From Adiantum capillus-veneris (lineage: Eukaryota > Streptophyta > Polypodiopsida > Polypodiales > Pteridaceae), in contig CM043959.1 of assembly GCA_014529385.2 (NCBI GenBank), forward strand, positions 52,513,753-52,577,752: a stretch of 64,000 bases of DNA, in the 5' to 3' direction. Below the pieces are notes generated by a model, which did no database searches, was not told the DNA's origin, and saw nothing but the letters and a program-made list of their open reading frames with translations. This document shows positions 47,873-63,886 of this stretch, one piece after another. A program made the position numbers and the translations under genes. Numbering within the stretch: position 1 is the first letter of the stretch; the number at the start of each line of letters is the position of its first letter.

Positions 47873-48277
47873 TCTTTGGCAGTGTTCGGTATCATCACTC
47901 AAAAAACGAACCTAAAGACATAGTTACATGGGACGGCGGTTCGGGGTTGGGAATGGGGATGGGGACGGTGATGAGACGGCAAAAGTCAACAAACAGGGAC
48001 AAGGTCGGAACGGCAAAAAAAAAAAAGAGAGTTTTTTTGGCATTTTTTGACCTACACACATGCCACACACATAGAGCATCATTTTGACCACAAATCTACA
48101 CTAAATAGACTAAAGAGCATGAGCCATATAGGTGCAAATGTGCTAATAAAACATCGAGAAATGAGGATCCAAAGGGTGGCTTGTATAGCCATTGGGGTGC
48201 TTCAAAGTTCAAACATATGGCTGTTGGAGAGGAACTAGCCAGAGCTTGGGTGAGAGAAAAGCCTTTGTAAATGCAGA

Positions 48278-48390
48278 TTGCAAGCAATACCAAGTACCCA
48301 AGAATCCCAAGGTACCCAAAGTATCTGAGAACCCCAAGTACCCAAGTACCCCAAGAACCCAAGCTCTCCAAATACCCTAGTACTCAGTGC
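48278..48390 (+). repeat. CCCAAG-type minisatellite in the gypsy-2 leader
   Basis: Degenerate repeats of AAGTACCC / AGAACCCC lie just upstream of the gag start. A similar repeat precedes the gag start of the related element at about 54030-54115. Confidence 0.7.
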
Positions 48391-50343
48391 ATGGTCATCA
48401 CTCAAGGCGGAACGAATACTTTGCGTGAAGGTGATGACTCTGAAGTTGGAGAAAAAGGGTCTAAACCAAGAGGACCGTTTTTGGATCCTCCTCCGTCCCC
48501 ATCTACGCGACAAATTGCACCAAATTCTATGGAGGCTTTCGTAAAGTCCATGATGGAGATTATGCCATTGAAGGAGGCTTAGCGGGCGCAGTCGAAAGGG
48601 AAAAAGAGGCTCAGCGGGCCGTAGGCGAGCGGGAATGCGAAGCTCATTGTGTAGCTGCTGAAGGAAAGAGGCCAGCTATGGAGCTAGATCGTGAGGCACT
48701 ATGAGACCAACACTTGCAACACTTGGTTCTTCACGTGCTCTCTTCGAAGAGCGATCCACCCAAGAGGCCGGCGAGTCATCACGTAGACCTAGTAGAGACG
48801 ACGACTCCAAAAATCGAGTCACTGAAAAGTTAACTTTTAGTAAGTATGATGGTAGGCTTTGCTACTAGCAAGAAAAACAGTAACAATAAAGTTTTGACTC
48901 CATGTATTTGTCGGGTGATGCTATTAATTGGTATCAAGCCTGGCAAGAGGCAGAATTGACCGAGCATCTTAAGCATGCCGCGGATATGGCAAACCACTGT
49001 CTTATAGTTAGGTCGATTTCCAAGAACAACTCAATGCTCGTTTTATGCCACCGTAGTACCTTGATCGGTTGAAAGAGGATTGGAGAGCTCTCAAACAAAA
49101 TGGGATTCCCGTTATGCCTTTTTCCAACCGTAGTTTGGAGATCAATGCTCAATTGGGTAAGTCGGACGAGGAACATTTCCTTTTTGGTTTGGATGAGTGT
49201 ATCAAATACGACGTGAAAGTCTTAGGACCCATTGACTACGACGACGCCATTAGGATTGCTCTTGAGCAAGAAATGAAGCACAACAAAGGTAAGCCCAAGG
49301 AAAACAAGTCATCTTCACGTACCCCGTAGAACTCTCAAAACCAAGAGATTGGTAATTCTTCTTCGTCTTCTCAATCTTCGTCTACACCTAAGGCAAGTAA
49401 CTTTTCACCTGATAGTGATAATAAAGAAAAGACTAAAACTTAGGAAACCCCTAAGTCGACCGGATGAAAATTCTGCTAAAGAAATAGTGGGAGGTTGGTT
49501 AAGTCTTGAAGAAAGAACCAAGTATGGAAAAGAAGTAAGATGTTATGAGTGTCACACTAAGGTCACATGGAAAGAGGTCCTAAGGAATCACCTAAGAAAG
49601 AACCCACATCTTCTGTTAGTGTCATGCATGAACAAGGTGGTGCACCCCAAGTTTTTGAGGATCATCCTGATGAGTCTCTCATTAAGAGTTATGGTCATGT
49701 GAATGGTCAATGTATTGCGGTCTTGTTTGATTCAAGCAGTGTTTGGTTAGTGATTCTCTTTGTGAAGAGGGCACGTTTAGAAGCCGTTCCAACAACTCCC
49801 ATTGCGGTTTCTGGTTTGGCTCTTGGCATGGACTCTTCAATCACGCATGAATGTCGTAGTGTGCTAGTCTCTATTCAGCAAGTATCTTTTTGTCACAAGT
49901 TTGTTGTGTCTCCTCTAGGTGGATGTGATATGATCTTAGGCATTAAGTGGTTTATGAGCGTAAGCCACAAATAAATTGGGATGAAAACACGCTCACTCTC
50001 TCTCAGGCGGGTGCCTCTTCCGTGATCATTCGTAAGCAGGGCATCCATTCTTTGCCTCTTAAATTTCATGTGCAAGCTAAGTGCGAGCTACGTCGAGGAG
50101 CTTAAGCGGCGCTCATCTATGCCACTCTAGTGGGTCAAGACCTCAGGACTACAGAACGGTATTCAAGTTTGTTTTAAAAAGTATGAGCATCTATTCTTGC
50201 ATGATGATCTCACACCCAGTCTCCCTCCCGATAGTAAGTCTGTTTGGTGCTCCTATTTTGTTTGTCCGCATGAAAGATGGGTCTTCTCGCTTGTGTGTAG
50301 ATTACAGAGCACTCAACAAGATGACAATCAAGAACAAGTTTCC
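48391..50343 (+). pseudogene. Gypsy-2 gag-protease-RT remnant
   Basis: A gag frame starts at ATG 48391 (MVITQGGTNT, closely matching MVITRSG at 54141). It continues in broken frames through an acidic/basic gag middle (LIDR- and EEHFLFGLDE-type sequence, 49069-49329). A retropepsin-like region follows at 49690-49960 (VLFDSSS where DSG is expected; DMILGIKWF as the second motif). The start of a reverse transcriptase comes next ([25 protein letters not shown], 50250-50330). Order gag-protease-RT fits Ty3/gypsy. The frame has many stops, and the RT is cut off at about 50343 by an LTR of family S. RNase H, integrase and a 3' LTR are not found downstream. Confidence 0.75.
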
Positions 50344-50478
50344 TCTCACGAACTGTTGACGTGTCAATCCACTGAAGAACGGAGCCAACCTGTAGATTCC
50401 GGCTCAAAGGCCTATCCTAAGTGAAGAAGCTGAAGCAGCAGAAGAAGTTTTACCGACTTACAAAGTCTTTCCGAGTGG

Positions 50479-50599
50479 CCTATTTTTAAAGAAGAGTTCC
50501 CACCAACTTATGGGACCTCGTCCGATGGGGCCCAAGTGACCTATTTTTAAAGAAGAGTTTCCACCAACTTATGGGACCTCGTTTGATGGGGCCAAGTGA
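50479..50599. repeat. 61-bp tandem duplication inside the family S LTR
   Basis: CCTATTTTTAAAGAAGAGTT starts at 50479 and again at 50540. The other two family S LTRs have only one copy of this region. Confidence 0.88.
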
Positions 50600-51027
50600 C
50601 CTAAAGATATTAAAGTAAAGGAGGACCAACACACACACAGGTTCAATTTGCGATGACGTGCCAGTTGTACGAACGCCCACAAAACGCGTTGTGGTGCCAC
50701 ATGGCAGAGTGTACTGATTTCCACGTTTTACGTTGTTGACGTGGCAGGTGTATGGATTTCAGTGATTCACACTGGCAGCTTTGGGCGCAAGCTCTTGGGA
50801 CTAGATGCTCTAGAGTGTAATGCTTTTCATGTAACTGCTTTTCACAGGCCAAGGGCCTTTAAATATGTGCATAGGGCTCAGTCTTTGGTACTCTTTTGGG
50901 TGAAAGGTGCGGAGCGCGAGTACCGCATTGTATTGAGTTCAAGTATTATAAAGAAATACCAAAAGGGGTGTCAAGGTTTGGGGCCAGTATTCTCTGGAGT
51001 GGAATTCCGCCACTCCGTGTCGCGTGT

Positions 51028-51028
<1 letters not shown>

Positions 51029-51073
<45 letters not shown>
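51029..51073. repeat. (CT)n microsatellite
   Basis: A CT tract of about 45 bp at the end of the family S LTR. Confidence 0.97.
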
Positions 51074-51076
<3 letters not shown>

Positions 51077-51711
51077 GGGAAACTTGTTGATGTTGCCAGC
51101 ATCCACATGCGTGTGGACACACACGCACACATGGCAAGCAACGCGCGCAGGCGCGACAAGTAGTAGAGGGCGGGAAGAGAGGCGCACAGAAGGATGTAGA
51201 GGGTGGACTCGAAGCAAACAGGGGGGAGGGGGCTGGAGAGAAATGCGCGCAGCAACGCAGGGGCAGAGTCCCACATGCGTCGGCCTTTCCGGGTCCTCCA
51301 GCCCTACAAACGGGCCCACACGGCCATCCCACCCTCTCCCTCTTCTATCGTGTATGTCGCCAGACTTCTACCGCAACTGGGTAATCTATCGGGCAACTCA
51401 CCCTCCCTATCTTTTATCACCCAGTGCTCAAGACATATATCATGTAAATTTTTAAGACATCTATCGTAAAAATCTCTCTCTAAGGGATGGTTCACACGAA
51501 CTCACGCGTGACACAACACACACAACACACACTAGCGTGCGTATACGCAAGCAAGTGGGTCCGGTTGAAGCCCACATCTTGTTAAATCTCTTTTCCTCCC
51601 AAAAAGAGATTTTTGCGCGTTGTCGAAGGCGGCACACAACGGCAGGTTGCCACTCTCTCTCTTCACAGGCCCATGCGATCCCATTGCAAGGAATGGTTCA
51701 GATGCTTGGGG
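51074..51711. other. GC-richer intergenic stretch, no gene recognised
   Basis: Several overlapping short frames on both strands, none with recognisable motifs. Base composition is noticeably higher in GC than most of the window. Confidence 0.4.
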
Positions 51712-52083
51712 ATGGACCAACCATACGATGTCGGCAATGATAGCATTTATGAAACCCCGCCTAAATCGAAAGCGACATTTAGGGGGAGGTTTCGAGAGAG
51801 CAACTATTGCCAGGCTCTGTGAGAGCAGAGAAACTTTCTAGAGTCAAAGATGACTTAATATATGAGAAGGTACAGGTGATGGTTAAGGCGGAGCTGAGCC
51901 TCTTGAGGGGTGACATTGGAAAAGAGATTATGCAAATTCAGAAACTTGCAAAAAAGCTATGTATGCAGATACGAGGAAAGAATTGGACAAAGAGATGCTT
52001 GAAAAGAGTGACGAGATGTACACATCATTGAAGTCCGAAATGCAGATGGTTGTGAGGGAAGAAGTGAATGTAATGGAAGATTA
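51712..52083 (+). pseudogene. Coiled-coil coding remnant, family unknown
   Basis: A frame from ATG 51712 (MDQPYDVGNDSIYETPPKSK) is followed, after a stop and frame changes near 51823 and 51955, by a lysine/glutamate-rich segment with coiled-coil character (KVQVMVKAEL, KEMLEKSDEMY) up to a TAG at 52082. It could be a gag-like protein of a retroelement. No domain is recognised. Confidence 0.3.
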
Positions 52084-52376
52084 GGGGATGCACTCGCTAT
52101 GTTTGAATCCTAGAAATAAAAAATGGAAGAACGAATGAATGAAAACGATGCATTGATTGAAGCACTTAAGGGAGACCTTGCAGCTTGCAAAAATAGCCCC
52201 GCAAAGGAGGCAGAAAATCAACCCTCAATAGTCTCGCGATCATTTGCGTCTTCCTCGCAGCAGAGTCCCCTTCCCAACTAGCCTTGGCATAAAATCTGTC
52301 CTAGAGAGGGCCGAGTGTTGCTTTTATAGGTTTCGAGGACCGACAGGAATAGCCAGTCCGAACCCGGCCAAAGATA

Positions 52377-53678
<1,302 letters not shown>

Positions 53679-53679
53679 T

Positions 53680-53691
53680 TGGTATCAGAGC
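53680..53691 (+). other. Family G element primer-binding site
   Basis: TGGTATCAGAGC one base after the 5' LTR, complementary to the initiator tRNA-Met 3' end. Confidence 0.9.
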
Positions 53692-54140
53692 TTTGGCAGT
53701 GTTCTATATCACTCAAGGAAAGAACCACAAGAACCACATAATTTTTTTTGCTTGTTGCGGTCGCACGTAACCCAAGTCCTCTTGGGCGTGTCGATTCCTA
53801 ATCGTGTTTTTGAAGAGTGACAAGAAACCCAAGAAAGAAGGGCTTGTCAAGCCTCCCCTTGTTTCTCTTTTCACTCTTTGAGAGCGGACCGTGCACTTAG
53901 CGGCCAACCAATCGACGTGAGGTGGGAAAAAGCAACTTTGGTGTGAGGGCAAGGCCGCGAAGGGGTGCGCCCGCAGGAAAGAGAAGATCTCGGGTAAAGA
54001 GAAGATCCTTCTCTAACACAAATTGCAAGCTAAAGAAGACCCTCAAGAACCTCAATACTCAAGACCCTCAAGAACCTCAAGAACCAAGACCCACAAGAAC
54101 CCAAGTTCCTGGTGAACTTAAGAACCGAAGACTTCAGTGG

Positions 54141-55389
54141 ATGGTCATCACCCGAAGCGGAATGGATACTTCGCATGAAGGTGGTGAGCATGGGAGTGGC
54201 GAAGAAGAGTTTTTCCTACCTTCCCCCATCTACGCAAAGGATTGCACTAACTCCTATGGAGGCTTTCGACAAGATGATGATGGACAGGAAGTTAGAACGC
54301 GAAGCAAGAAAAGCAGAAAGAAAGGCAGAACACAAAGAAAGAATGACAGCCATACAGCGTGAGCGCTAGCAAGCACGCTTGGCGGCCGAAGAAATACGAG
54401 CAGAAATGGATCGGGAGCACCAAGAAAGAAAAGCAAAATTGGCTTGCGAGCGCGAAGAAAGCCGGTTAGCCTTTGCGCGTGAGCGCGAGCATGCGTGCTT
54501 GGCGGCCGAACAGAGAGCCCAACACATGCAAGAGTTGTTCCGACTCTTTTCTAATGTGCAGGCACAAATTGAAAAGAATCAAGAAAAGGAGACTCTCTCA
54601 GTCTCTTCTTTTCCAAAGCAAGACACACATGATTTGCACGATAATGATCAGCATGATGAATTGCATGATAATGATAAGCATGATGATTTGCATGATCAAG
54701 ATGTGATTATTCACGAGCATGATGATTTGCATGACAAAGATGTGATTGTTCACAAGGATGATGGTTTAGTTGATACTTTGTTTAGTGAAGCTAACCTCAT
54801 TGCAAATTCGATAGATCACGAAGAACCGATCTTGGCTCTCGAGTCGAGTTCCAAAGAACCACCATAGGAAGTATTATGTGTTCGAATGATTAGTCAACAC
54901 GCATAGTTCCAGTGTTTCATTCGTGATGCTTTCCTGTATTTTGGTCACTGTCCTTATGTGATCCCTTTTCATAGACATGACATATTGCACGATGAACACG
55001 ATTCACTGATGAATGAGCACGAATGTATGCGGATTACTCATGAAAAGATGAAATGTTTGCATTCAAGGAATTCACATTCCATGTCTCTTCCTTGGCATGA
55101 CACAGTATCAGAAAGAGCACAAGAAGGATTGAGCATCAAGCATCGGCATTTCCATTGTGATTTGATTGATTTAGATCAGAAAGTCAAGATTCGACCCCAT
55201 TGTTTGCGTGTGTTTGATGAACGGTTTGGCACTCTGAACTTTGTTCATCTGCATTGCATACACAGTTTTTTCGAAGGAATAGTATTTTTCGAGTCACTTT
55301 ACATGGAATGGGTATGTTCATGTTTTTGTGTTGGAGGTGGTTTTAGGAATTTTCAGCCTAAGAGGTACTTGAAGCAGGTAGACGCATGA
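54141..55389 (+). pseudogene. Gag-like protein with His/Asp repeats (family G element)
   Basis: It starts MVITRSGMD at 54141, like gypsy-2 gag, then shifts frame near 54210. From there one frame runs to 55389 with stops at 54367-54369, 54865-54867 and 54904-54906. Order: a long charged coiled-coil (KLEREARKAERKAEHKER, EMDREHQERK; about 54290-54530), then a low-complexity block of HDNDQHDEL / HDQD / HEHDDLHDKD units (54630-54765). A segment with FIRDAFLYFGHCPYV and more HD pairs (54905-55020) follows, then a Cys-containing tail. There is no zinc knuckle. The function of the His/Asp block is unknown; metal binding is only a guess. Confidence 0.6.
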
Positions 55390-55603
55390 CTATAGACGAA
55401 GTTCAAGCATTGAAGGAGCCATAGATGACTTTGTGTCGCTTTTAGCATGGCCCAAAGAAGCAAGCGTTGCAGACCTTTATGAAGTTCAAGTATCGCATGA
55501 CCCACGCATCAGAGTGGGCCAGCGAAGAGTCCTTCACAGGATTCCAGACGCTGTTGGCGATCTCCCTCGACGCCATACAGTTCGATACCTATACCTCACT
55601 TTG

Positions 55604-55615
55604 AAAAGGAGGGGA
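55604..55615 (+). other. Family G element polypurine tract
   Basis: AAAAGGAGGGGA lies directly before the TG of the 3' LTR. Confidence 0.85.
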
Positions 55616-56807
55616 TGTCATGTGCACATCTAACCCTATGTGTACGTGGACAAGCTACTTCATGACATGGGTTCAGTTCAGTTAGCTTATGAAGTGTTTT
55701 GGCACTTTTTGTGAGTCTGTTCTCAGACCGTGCATGTTCAGACACTTAGAGTAGATGCATATCCTCTGGTTGCACACAGCATGACCATCAGATTACAGTC
55801 AAAACCCATCAGGAGCATTTTTACAGTGCATAGACCTATTTTCCCTATTTTTGACATTTTTTACTTATTATTTTTAAGTGACTTTTGTCGGGAACTCGGA
55901 AGGGCAAATTTAGTAAGCCAATTTATAAGAAAACCCAGCGCTAGTGTATTCTGGCAGAAGAGGCAGCAGGAATATCTATTCAATAGGCACCTTCTTAGCA
56001 AGATTCCCCCCCCCCCCCCCCCCCCTCAACAGACCTAGCGTTTTTGCATTTGCAGAGGCCTAGCGTTTTCATCCACAGTCTGCCTGGCGTTTTTTGCACA
56101 GCAGATCAGCCCCGGCAGCAGCAAGACAGCAGAACCCCTAGCGTTTTTGCAACAAAACACAAAACCAGCCCTAGCGTTTTTGGATCAGCAAGCAAGCTTA
56201 GCGTTTTGTAGACTCACCGTGACAAAACTCAGATTAGCATCAGTGTTTTCAGTTTTCACCATCAAGACACCACAGTAGAAGTCTCGAACCTTGCAGATCT
56301 CACCTTCCCGCAGCAGATCCTCGCTGCACGGTTAGATCTACGTAGTTTGCAGATTCAGCCCGGAAAACGTAGATTTTAGCATCTGCGATTTCAGCGCGTT
56401 GTCGTTGCATCGCCGTCATCGCCGTCATCACCGACATAGAGTCAGAATTCAGCAGATACAAGATTTGCAGATTTCAACCATTAGCGTTTTCAGATTTCAG
56501 CCCGTCTCGTCGTAGTTCTCATCGTCGTCGGCAAGTCCAAAGCATTGTAGAGATTTGTGCAATCAATAGTAGACCGCTCTCGCCATAGAGAGTGGGGCCT
56601 TCGGAGGAGGGTTTGACAACATTTTGGTGTTGTATTCTTCTCTCTCAGTCTTAGTGCCCTTATTCACAGTGTTCACCACTTTGTTTGTGTCCATTGCACT
56701 CTCACTAAAGGATTGGAAGGCTCTCCCTTCCGTAAGTAAAAGGAACCTTGAGCACAGTTCGGAGCACTCATCTTGAGCAAAGTTCAACATTCACTTCCGG
56801 TGCACCT

Positions 56808-56811
<4 letters not shown>
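55616..56811 (+). repeat. Family G element 3' LTR
   Basis: This is the partner of 52485-53678. It contains a poly-C run near 56006-56024 not seen in the 5' LTR, and a shorter CT tract. It ends CACCTTAGA at the GA microsatellite, where the 5' LTR has CACCTTACA. Confidence 0.9.

Positions 56812-56868
<57 letters not shown>
56812..56868. repeat. (GA)n microsatellite between the LTR element and LINE-A
   Basis: A GA tract that joins the LTR end on its left and passes through (GAAA)n at 56869-56881 into the 3' end of LINE-A on its right. Confidence 0.97.

Positions 56869-60885
<4,017 letters not shown>

Positions 60886-60958
<73 letters not shown>
60886..60958. repeat. (GA)n microsatellite at the LINE-B 5' end
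   Basis: A GA tract of about 73 bp directly abutting the truncated sense 5' end of LINE-B. Confidence 0.98.
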
Positions 60959-60960
<2 letters not shown>

Positions 60961-61640
60961 TGGTGGCAGATTTTAGAGAGGAGAGAGTGGGACTGGTGTT
61001 GGCAGCTAGAGAGAGGAGAGAGAAACAACGCTGGCTGTTTTTGCTACGTACAGAGATCGTTGGTGCTTTTTTTAATAAGCTCTTGCTTTATTTTTTAATG
61101 GGTTGCCCACTTATCAATTGGGCGGTTGGTCACTTTAAAAAAAATTGTGAACTGGACAAAACTCAATAAAGCTCAGTGCGCTGAAAATTGATGCTACACA
61201 GGCACATTTCAAGCGTCGTCGGGTGCAGTTCTCAAGCACAGATACAATGCAAACACAGATCCCTTGCGGGAACCGTTTGCTTTTCCCGGAAAACACGTTA
61301 AAATATTCCGCTTTTTAGGAAAAGCTTTCCAAAACCCATCTTTATTCTTGTGCTTGCGTCTTCTTTCCAGTTCGGGTTTCGTGCCAGACCAAAGAAATAT
61401 TCCCTTTCTGATGCTCCTATCACCCCATTGGGTGACGCATCAGGAATATTCGTTTCCTGGTCCCTCCTACCGAACTAACAGTACAACCCCTTTGCGATGT
61501 TTAATGTCACCGATCATATGACACATTAGAGTTGTTCGTTTCTGATGGTTTTTAATAATTCCAGTAGATGTGCAGTTCCTAACCTTACGGTTCAAGTGCA
61601 CATATTTAAATATTCTAATTTCAAAAAAAAAAAACTACTC
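60959..61640. other. Intergenic or element 3' UTR, no gene recognised
   Basis: No coding sequence is recognised. It lies 3' (in sense) of the chromovirus pol and might include its 3' untranslated region, but no polypurine tract or LTR start is evident. Confidence 0.4.
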
Positions 61641-61689
61641 AGAAAAATAAGAAAATAGTCCATTTAGCAACATTCCTCTGGCTTCTAAA

Positions 61690-62316
61690 CAATTGTCCTC
61701 AATTTTGGTGCTTGTACATAACCTTCCAGAATCTCGGGATAGGATGCTAATTCGTGCTCGGTCATCCATTGAGGTCTAAAGTAGAATAATTCTTGAACTT
61801 TACCAAATACTTCCATGTAATCTTCCCGGACTTAAGTGGCCGCTCCTGATGATGAATGATCTGCTCCTGTTAGAGTATTTCTTCTGTTTCCTCAACCTCA
61901 GGAAGTTCCTTAGCGATAGGCTGACTTGGAGGCGGTTCCGCATATGCTAGTAGTAAACTAACATGGAATGCATTGTGGATCTTCCAGTTAGATGGTAAAT
62001 CTAATCGGAATGTTACATCATTCACTTGTGGTTAATTATCTTAAACGACCCATAATAACGATTGAAAAGTTTTACCACTTTCCCTTTATGAGTCGCTTGT
62101 TTCTTTAGTTTTGCCTTCTCAAACTTGAGTAAGACTAATTGACCGGCTGTTAAGTCCAGATTTCTTCTGTGCTTGTTTGCAGCTTTCTTATGTTTTTCTT
62201 GAGAGCGCAAAATTGCTCTCTTAACTTGCCCGTAGGCCGTGTCGAAATCTTGGACAAACTCATCTGCTGCAAAAATCTTATCCTTAATGACAAGGATCGG
62301 TGGAAGCAAAGGCTTA
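61690..62316 (-). pseudogene. Gypsy-3 integrase C-terminus and chromodomain
   Basis: 62309-62022 encodes the segment after the catalytic core, rich in lysine (RSQEKHKKAANKHRR, GQLVLLKFEKAKLKKQATHK), then a stop. In a neighbouring frame sequence continues through LPSNWKIHNAFHVSLL to EEIL, RPLKSGKITWKYLVKFKNY, and after one more frame change QWMTEHELASYPEIL. That series is the chromodomain end typical of chromoviruses, which use it to recognise chromatin marks. Stops and frameshifts show decay. Its frame is continuous with the core at 62995-63375 once the solo LTR is removed. Confidence 0.8.
62312..62316. repeat. Target-site duplication gctta, left copy
   Basis: The bases gctta flank the family S LTR here and at 63000-63004. 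Confidence 0.93.
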
Positions 62317-62999
62317 TGTCACAAGGCGGGCACCACGTGCCAATAGAAAGGAACAAATTGAAACAGACTTTTAGCACTTCAATAACAACTGAATTGAGAG
62401 AGAGAGACGACACGCGACACGGAGTGTTGGAATTCCACCCCATAGAGTATTGGCCCCAAACCTTGGCGCCCCTTTCGGTATTTCTTTATATTGCATCATC
62501 AAAGTACAAGCCGGTACTCGAGACTCTGCACCTTCTCCAGGAAGCATGCCAAAGAATGAGCCCTAGCCTCATATTTAAAGGCCCTTGGCCTGAAAAGTAG
62601 TTATAGTAAAAAGCCTTTAAACTCTAAAGCTTCTGGTTCAAAAGCAAAGCCAAAAAGCTGCCATTGCAATTTACGGAAATTCGTATAGCCTGCCATGTCA
62701 TCAGCCAATGCAAAACACGGAAATCGTACAGCCTGCCACGTCATCATGTCAGCGCATTTTTCGGAATCTGTCTGCTGTCCTCAGGGTTAGGGTTAGGGTT
62801 TTTGCAGTTTTAGGGTTAGGGTTTCCAAAATTAGGGTTTGTAGGTCTTAGGGTTAGGGTTTTCAGAATTAGGGTTTGCAGGTTTTAGGGTTAGGGTTTCC
62901 AGCATTAGGTTTTTGGCAGAAATTAGGGTTTAGGCCCCTCGGCCACATCTGTAAGTTGACTCCATTCTTTAGGCTTTGACATGTCAGCAGTTTGTTACA
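62317..62999 (-). mobile_element. Solo LTR, family S, nested in gypsy-3 integrase
   Basis: It runs from TGTCACAAGG to GTTTGTTACA with perfect TSD gctta on both sides. It is homologous to 39050-39712. The insertion (683 bp plus 5 bp TSD) separates two integrase pieces whose frames agree after its removal. It carries a telomere-like repeat block absent from the sister LTR. Confidence 0.94.
62783..62934. repeat. Telomere-like TTTAGGG/TTAGGG repeats inside the solo LTR
   Basis: About a dozen TTAGGGTT or TTTAGGG units are interspersed with phrases such as GCAGTTTTAGGG and TTCCAAAATTAGGG. The sister LTR at 39050-39712 has a single CTTAGGGTTTAGGCCCC at the same place, so this copy gained the rest by local expansion. 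Confidence 0.88.
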
Positions 63000-63004
63000 G
63001 CTTA
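63000..63004. repeat. Target-site duplication gctta, right copy
   Basis: This is the second copy of the duplication flanking the family S solo LTR. Confidence 0.93.
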
Positions 63005-63886
63005 CCATAAAGAATCTCAAAAGGTGCTTTTCTCGTAGACGAATGTACAGTATTGTTATACCCGTACTCGACAAGGGGCAAATACTTCTCCCAACCAGAT
63101 TGTCTTTCTGACACATAAGATTTCAGCTTATCCAATATTGTGGAATTAGCGATCTCACTTAGCCCATCTGTTTGAGGATGATATGCAGAAGAAAAGTTCA
63201 ACTTCGTGCCAAGGTTATCAAACAAGGCATGCCAAAAGTTTCCTGTCATGCGAGGATCTCGATCACTCACAATAGAGTTGGGCATCCCATGATGCTTAAA
63301 GATCTGTGCCATATGATCCGCTTTGATCGTTTTCTTGACTGGAATAAAGTGAGCTTGCTTACTAAATCTGTCCACAATGGTCTAGATCGCGTCATTTCCG
63401 GTCAGAGTCTTTGGGAGATCGATAATAAAATCCATGGCAATATTCTCCGAGGGTTGATCAGGTACGGGTAGAGGTTGAAGTAACCCAATCGTCTTATGCC
63501 GATCATGCTTTACTTTTTGGCAAACCAAGCATTCCCTGACATTGATCAATGTGTGCTTTAAAGCTTGGCCAAAGGAAATATCTTTTCAATGGTGAAGCAT
63601 GTGCTTCTTCCATGATTTTCTTTCTCAATGGTTCAGTCACGCAAATTGCTTGGTGGTGATAGAGGTAACCATCCCGAATAGAATAGGGATATTCATCCTC
63701 TCCGTTTTGTAACTTACTCCAAATGGAGGAAAAGTCAAGGTCATTCGAATACAACTCTACAAGTGATTCCAATTCTTGGTGATACACAGAAGTGATTGCA
63801 TTCACCCTAGGCCGTCTAGACAATGCGTCTGCAGCCACATTCTTACTCCCAGCCATATGAAGGATCTGGAAGTGAAACATGGACAA
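63000..63886 (-). pseudogene. Gypsy-3 RNase H end, integrase finger and integrase core
   Basis: 63886-63503 holds the RNase H tail (HMAGSKNVAADALSRRP) and the integrase H2C2 finger region (IRDGYLYHHQAICVTEPLRK, EEAHASP). After a frame change and a TAG near 63381, 63375-63000 holds the catalytic core: DRFSKQAHFIPVKKT, SDRDPRMTGNFW (second catalytic Asp) and SSAYHPQTDGLSE, whose final residues contain the expected Glu. RNase H codons continue to the window edge (DFVIKTDHQSLRYSL near 63940). The RT-RNase H-integrase order with chromodomain fits the chromovirus branch. Confidence 0.88.

Larger units (their letters stand above)
50344..51073 (+). mobile_element. LTR of family S, opposite orientation, boundaries unclear
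   Basis: It is homologous to the reverse complement of the solo LTRs at 39050-39712 and 62317-62999, from about 50344 (TCTCACGAACTG) to the CT tract at 51029-51073. The 3' tip and TSD are not visible; the CT tract has replaced or extended that end. It carries a TTTAAATA box near 50869 and an internal 61-bp tandem duplication. Confidence 0.7.

Noticed and set aside
47935-47985. G-rich run as a G-quadruplex regulatory element
   Set aside because: The G runs are short (mostly GGGG separated by AT) and nothing ties them to a regulatory role; left unreported as a feature.
48096-48371. Minus-strand frame with GYLGILGYLV-type repeats suggesting a membrane protein
   Set aside because: It is the reverse strand of the CCCAAG minisatellite in the gypsy-2 leader.
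62783-62934. Chromosome end (telomere)
   Set aside because: The repeats are interrupted, lie inside a solo LTR with its own TSD, and are followed by chromovirus sequence.
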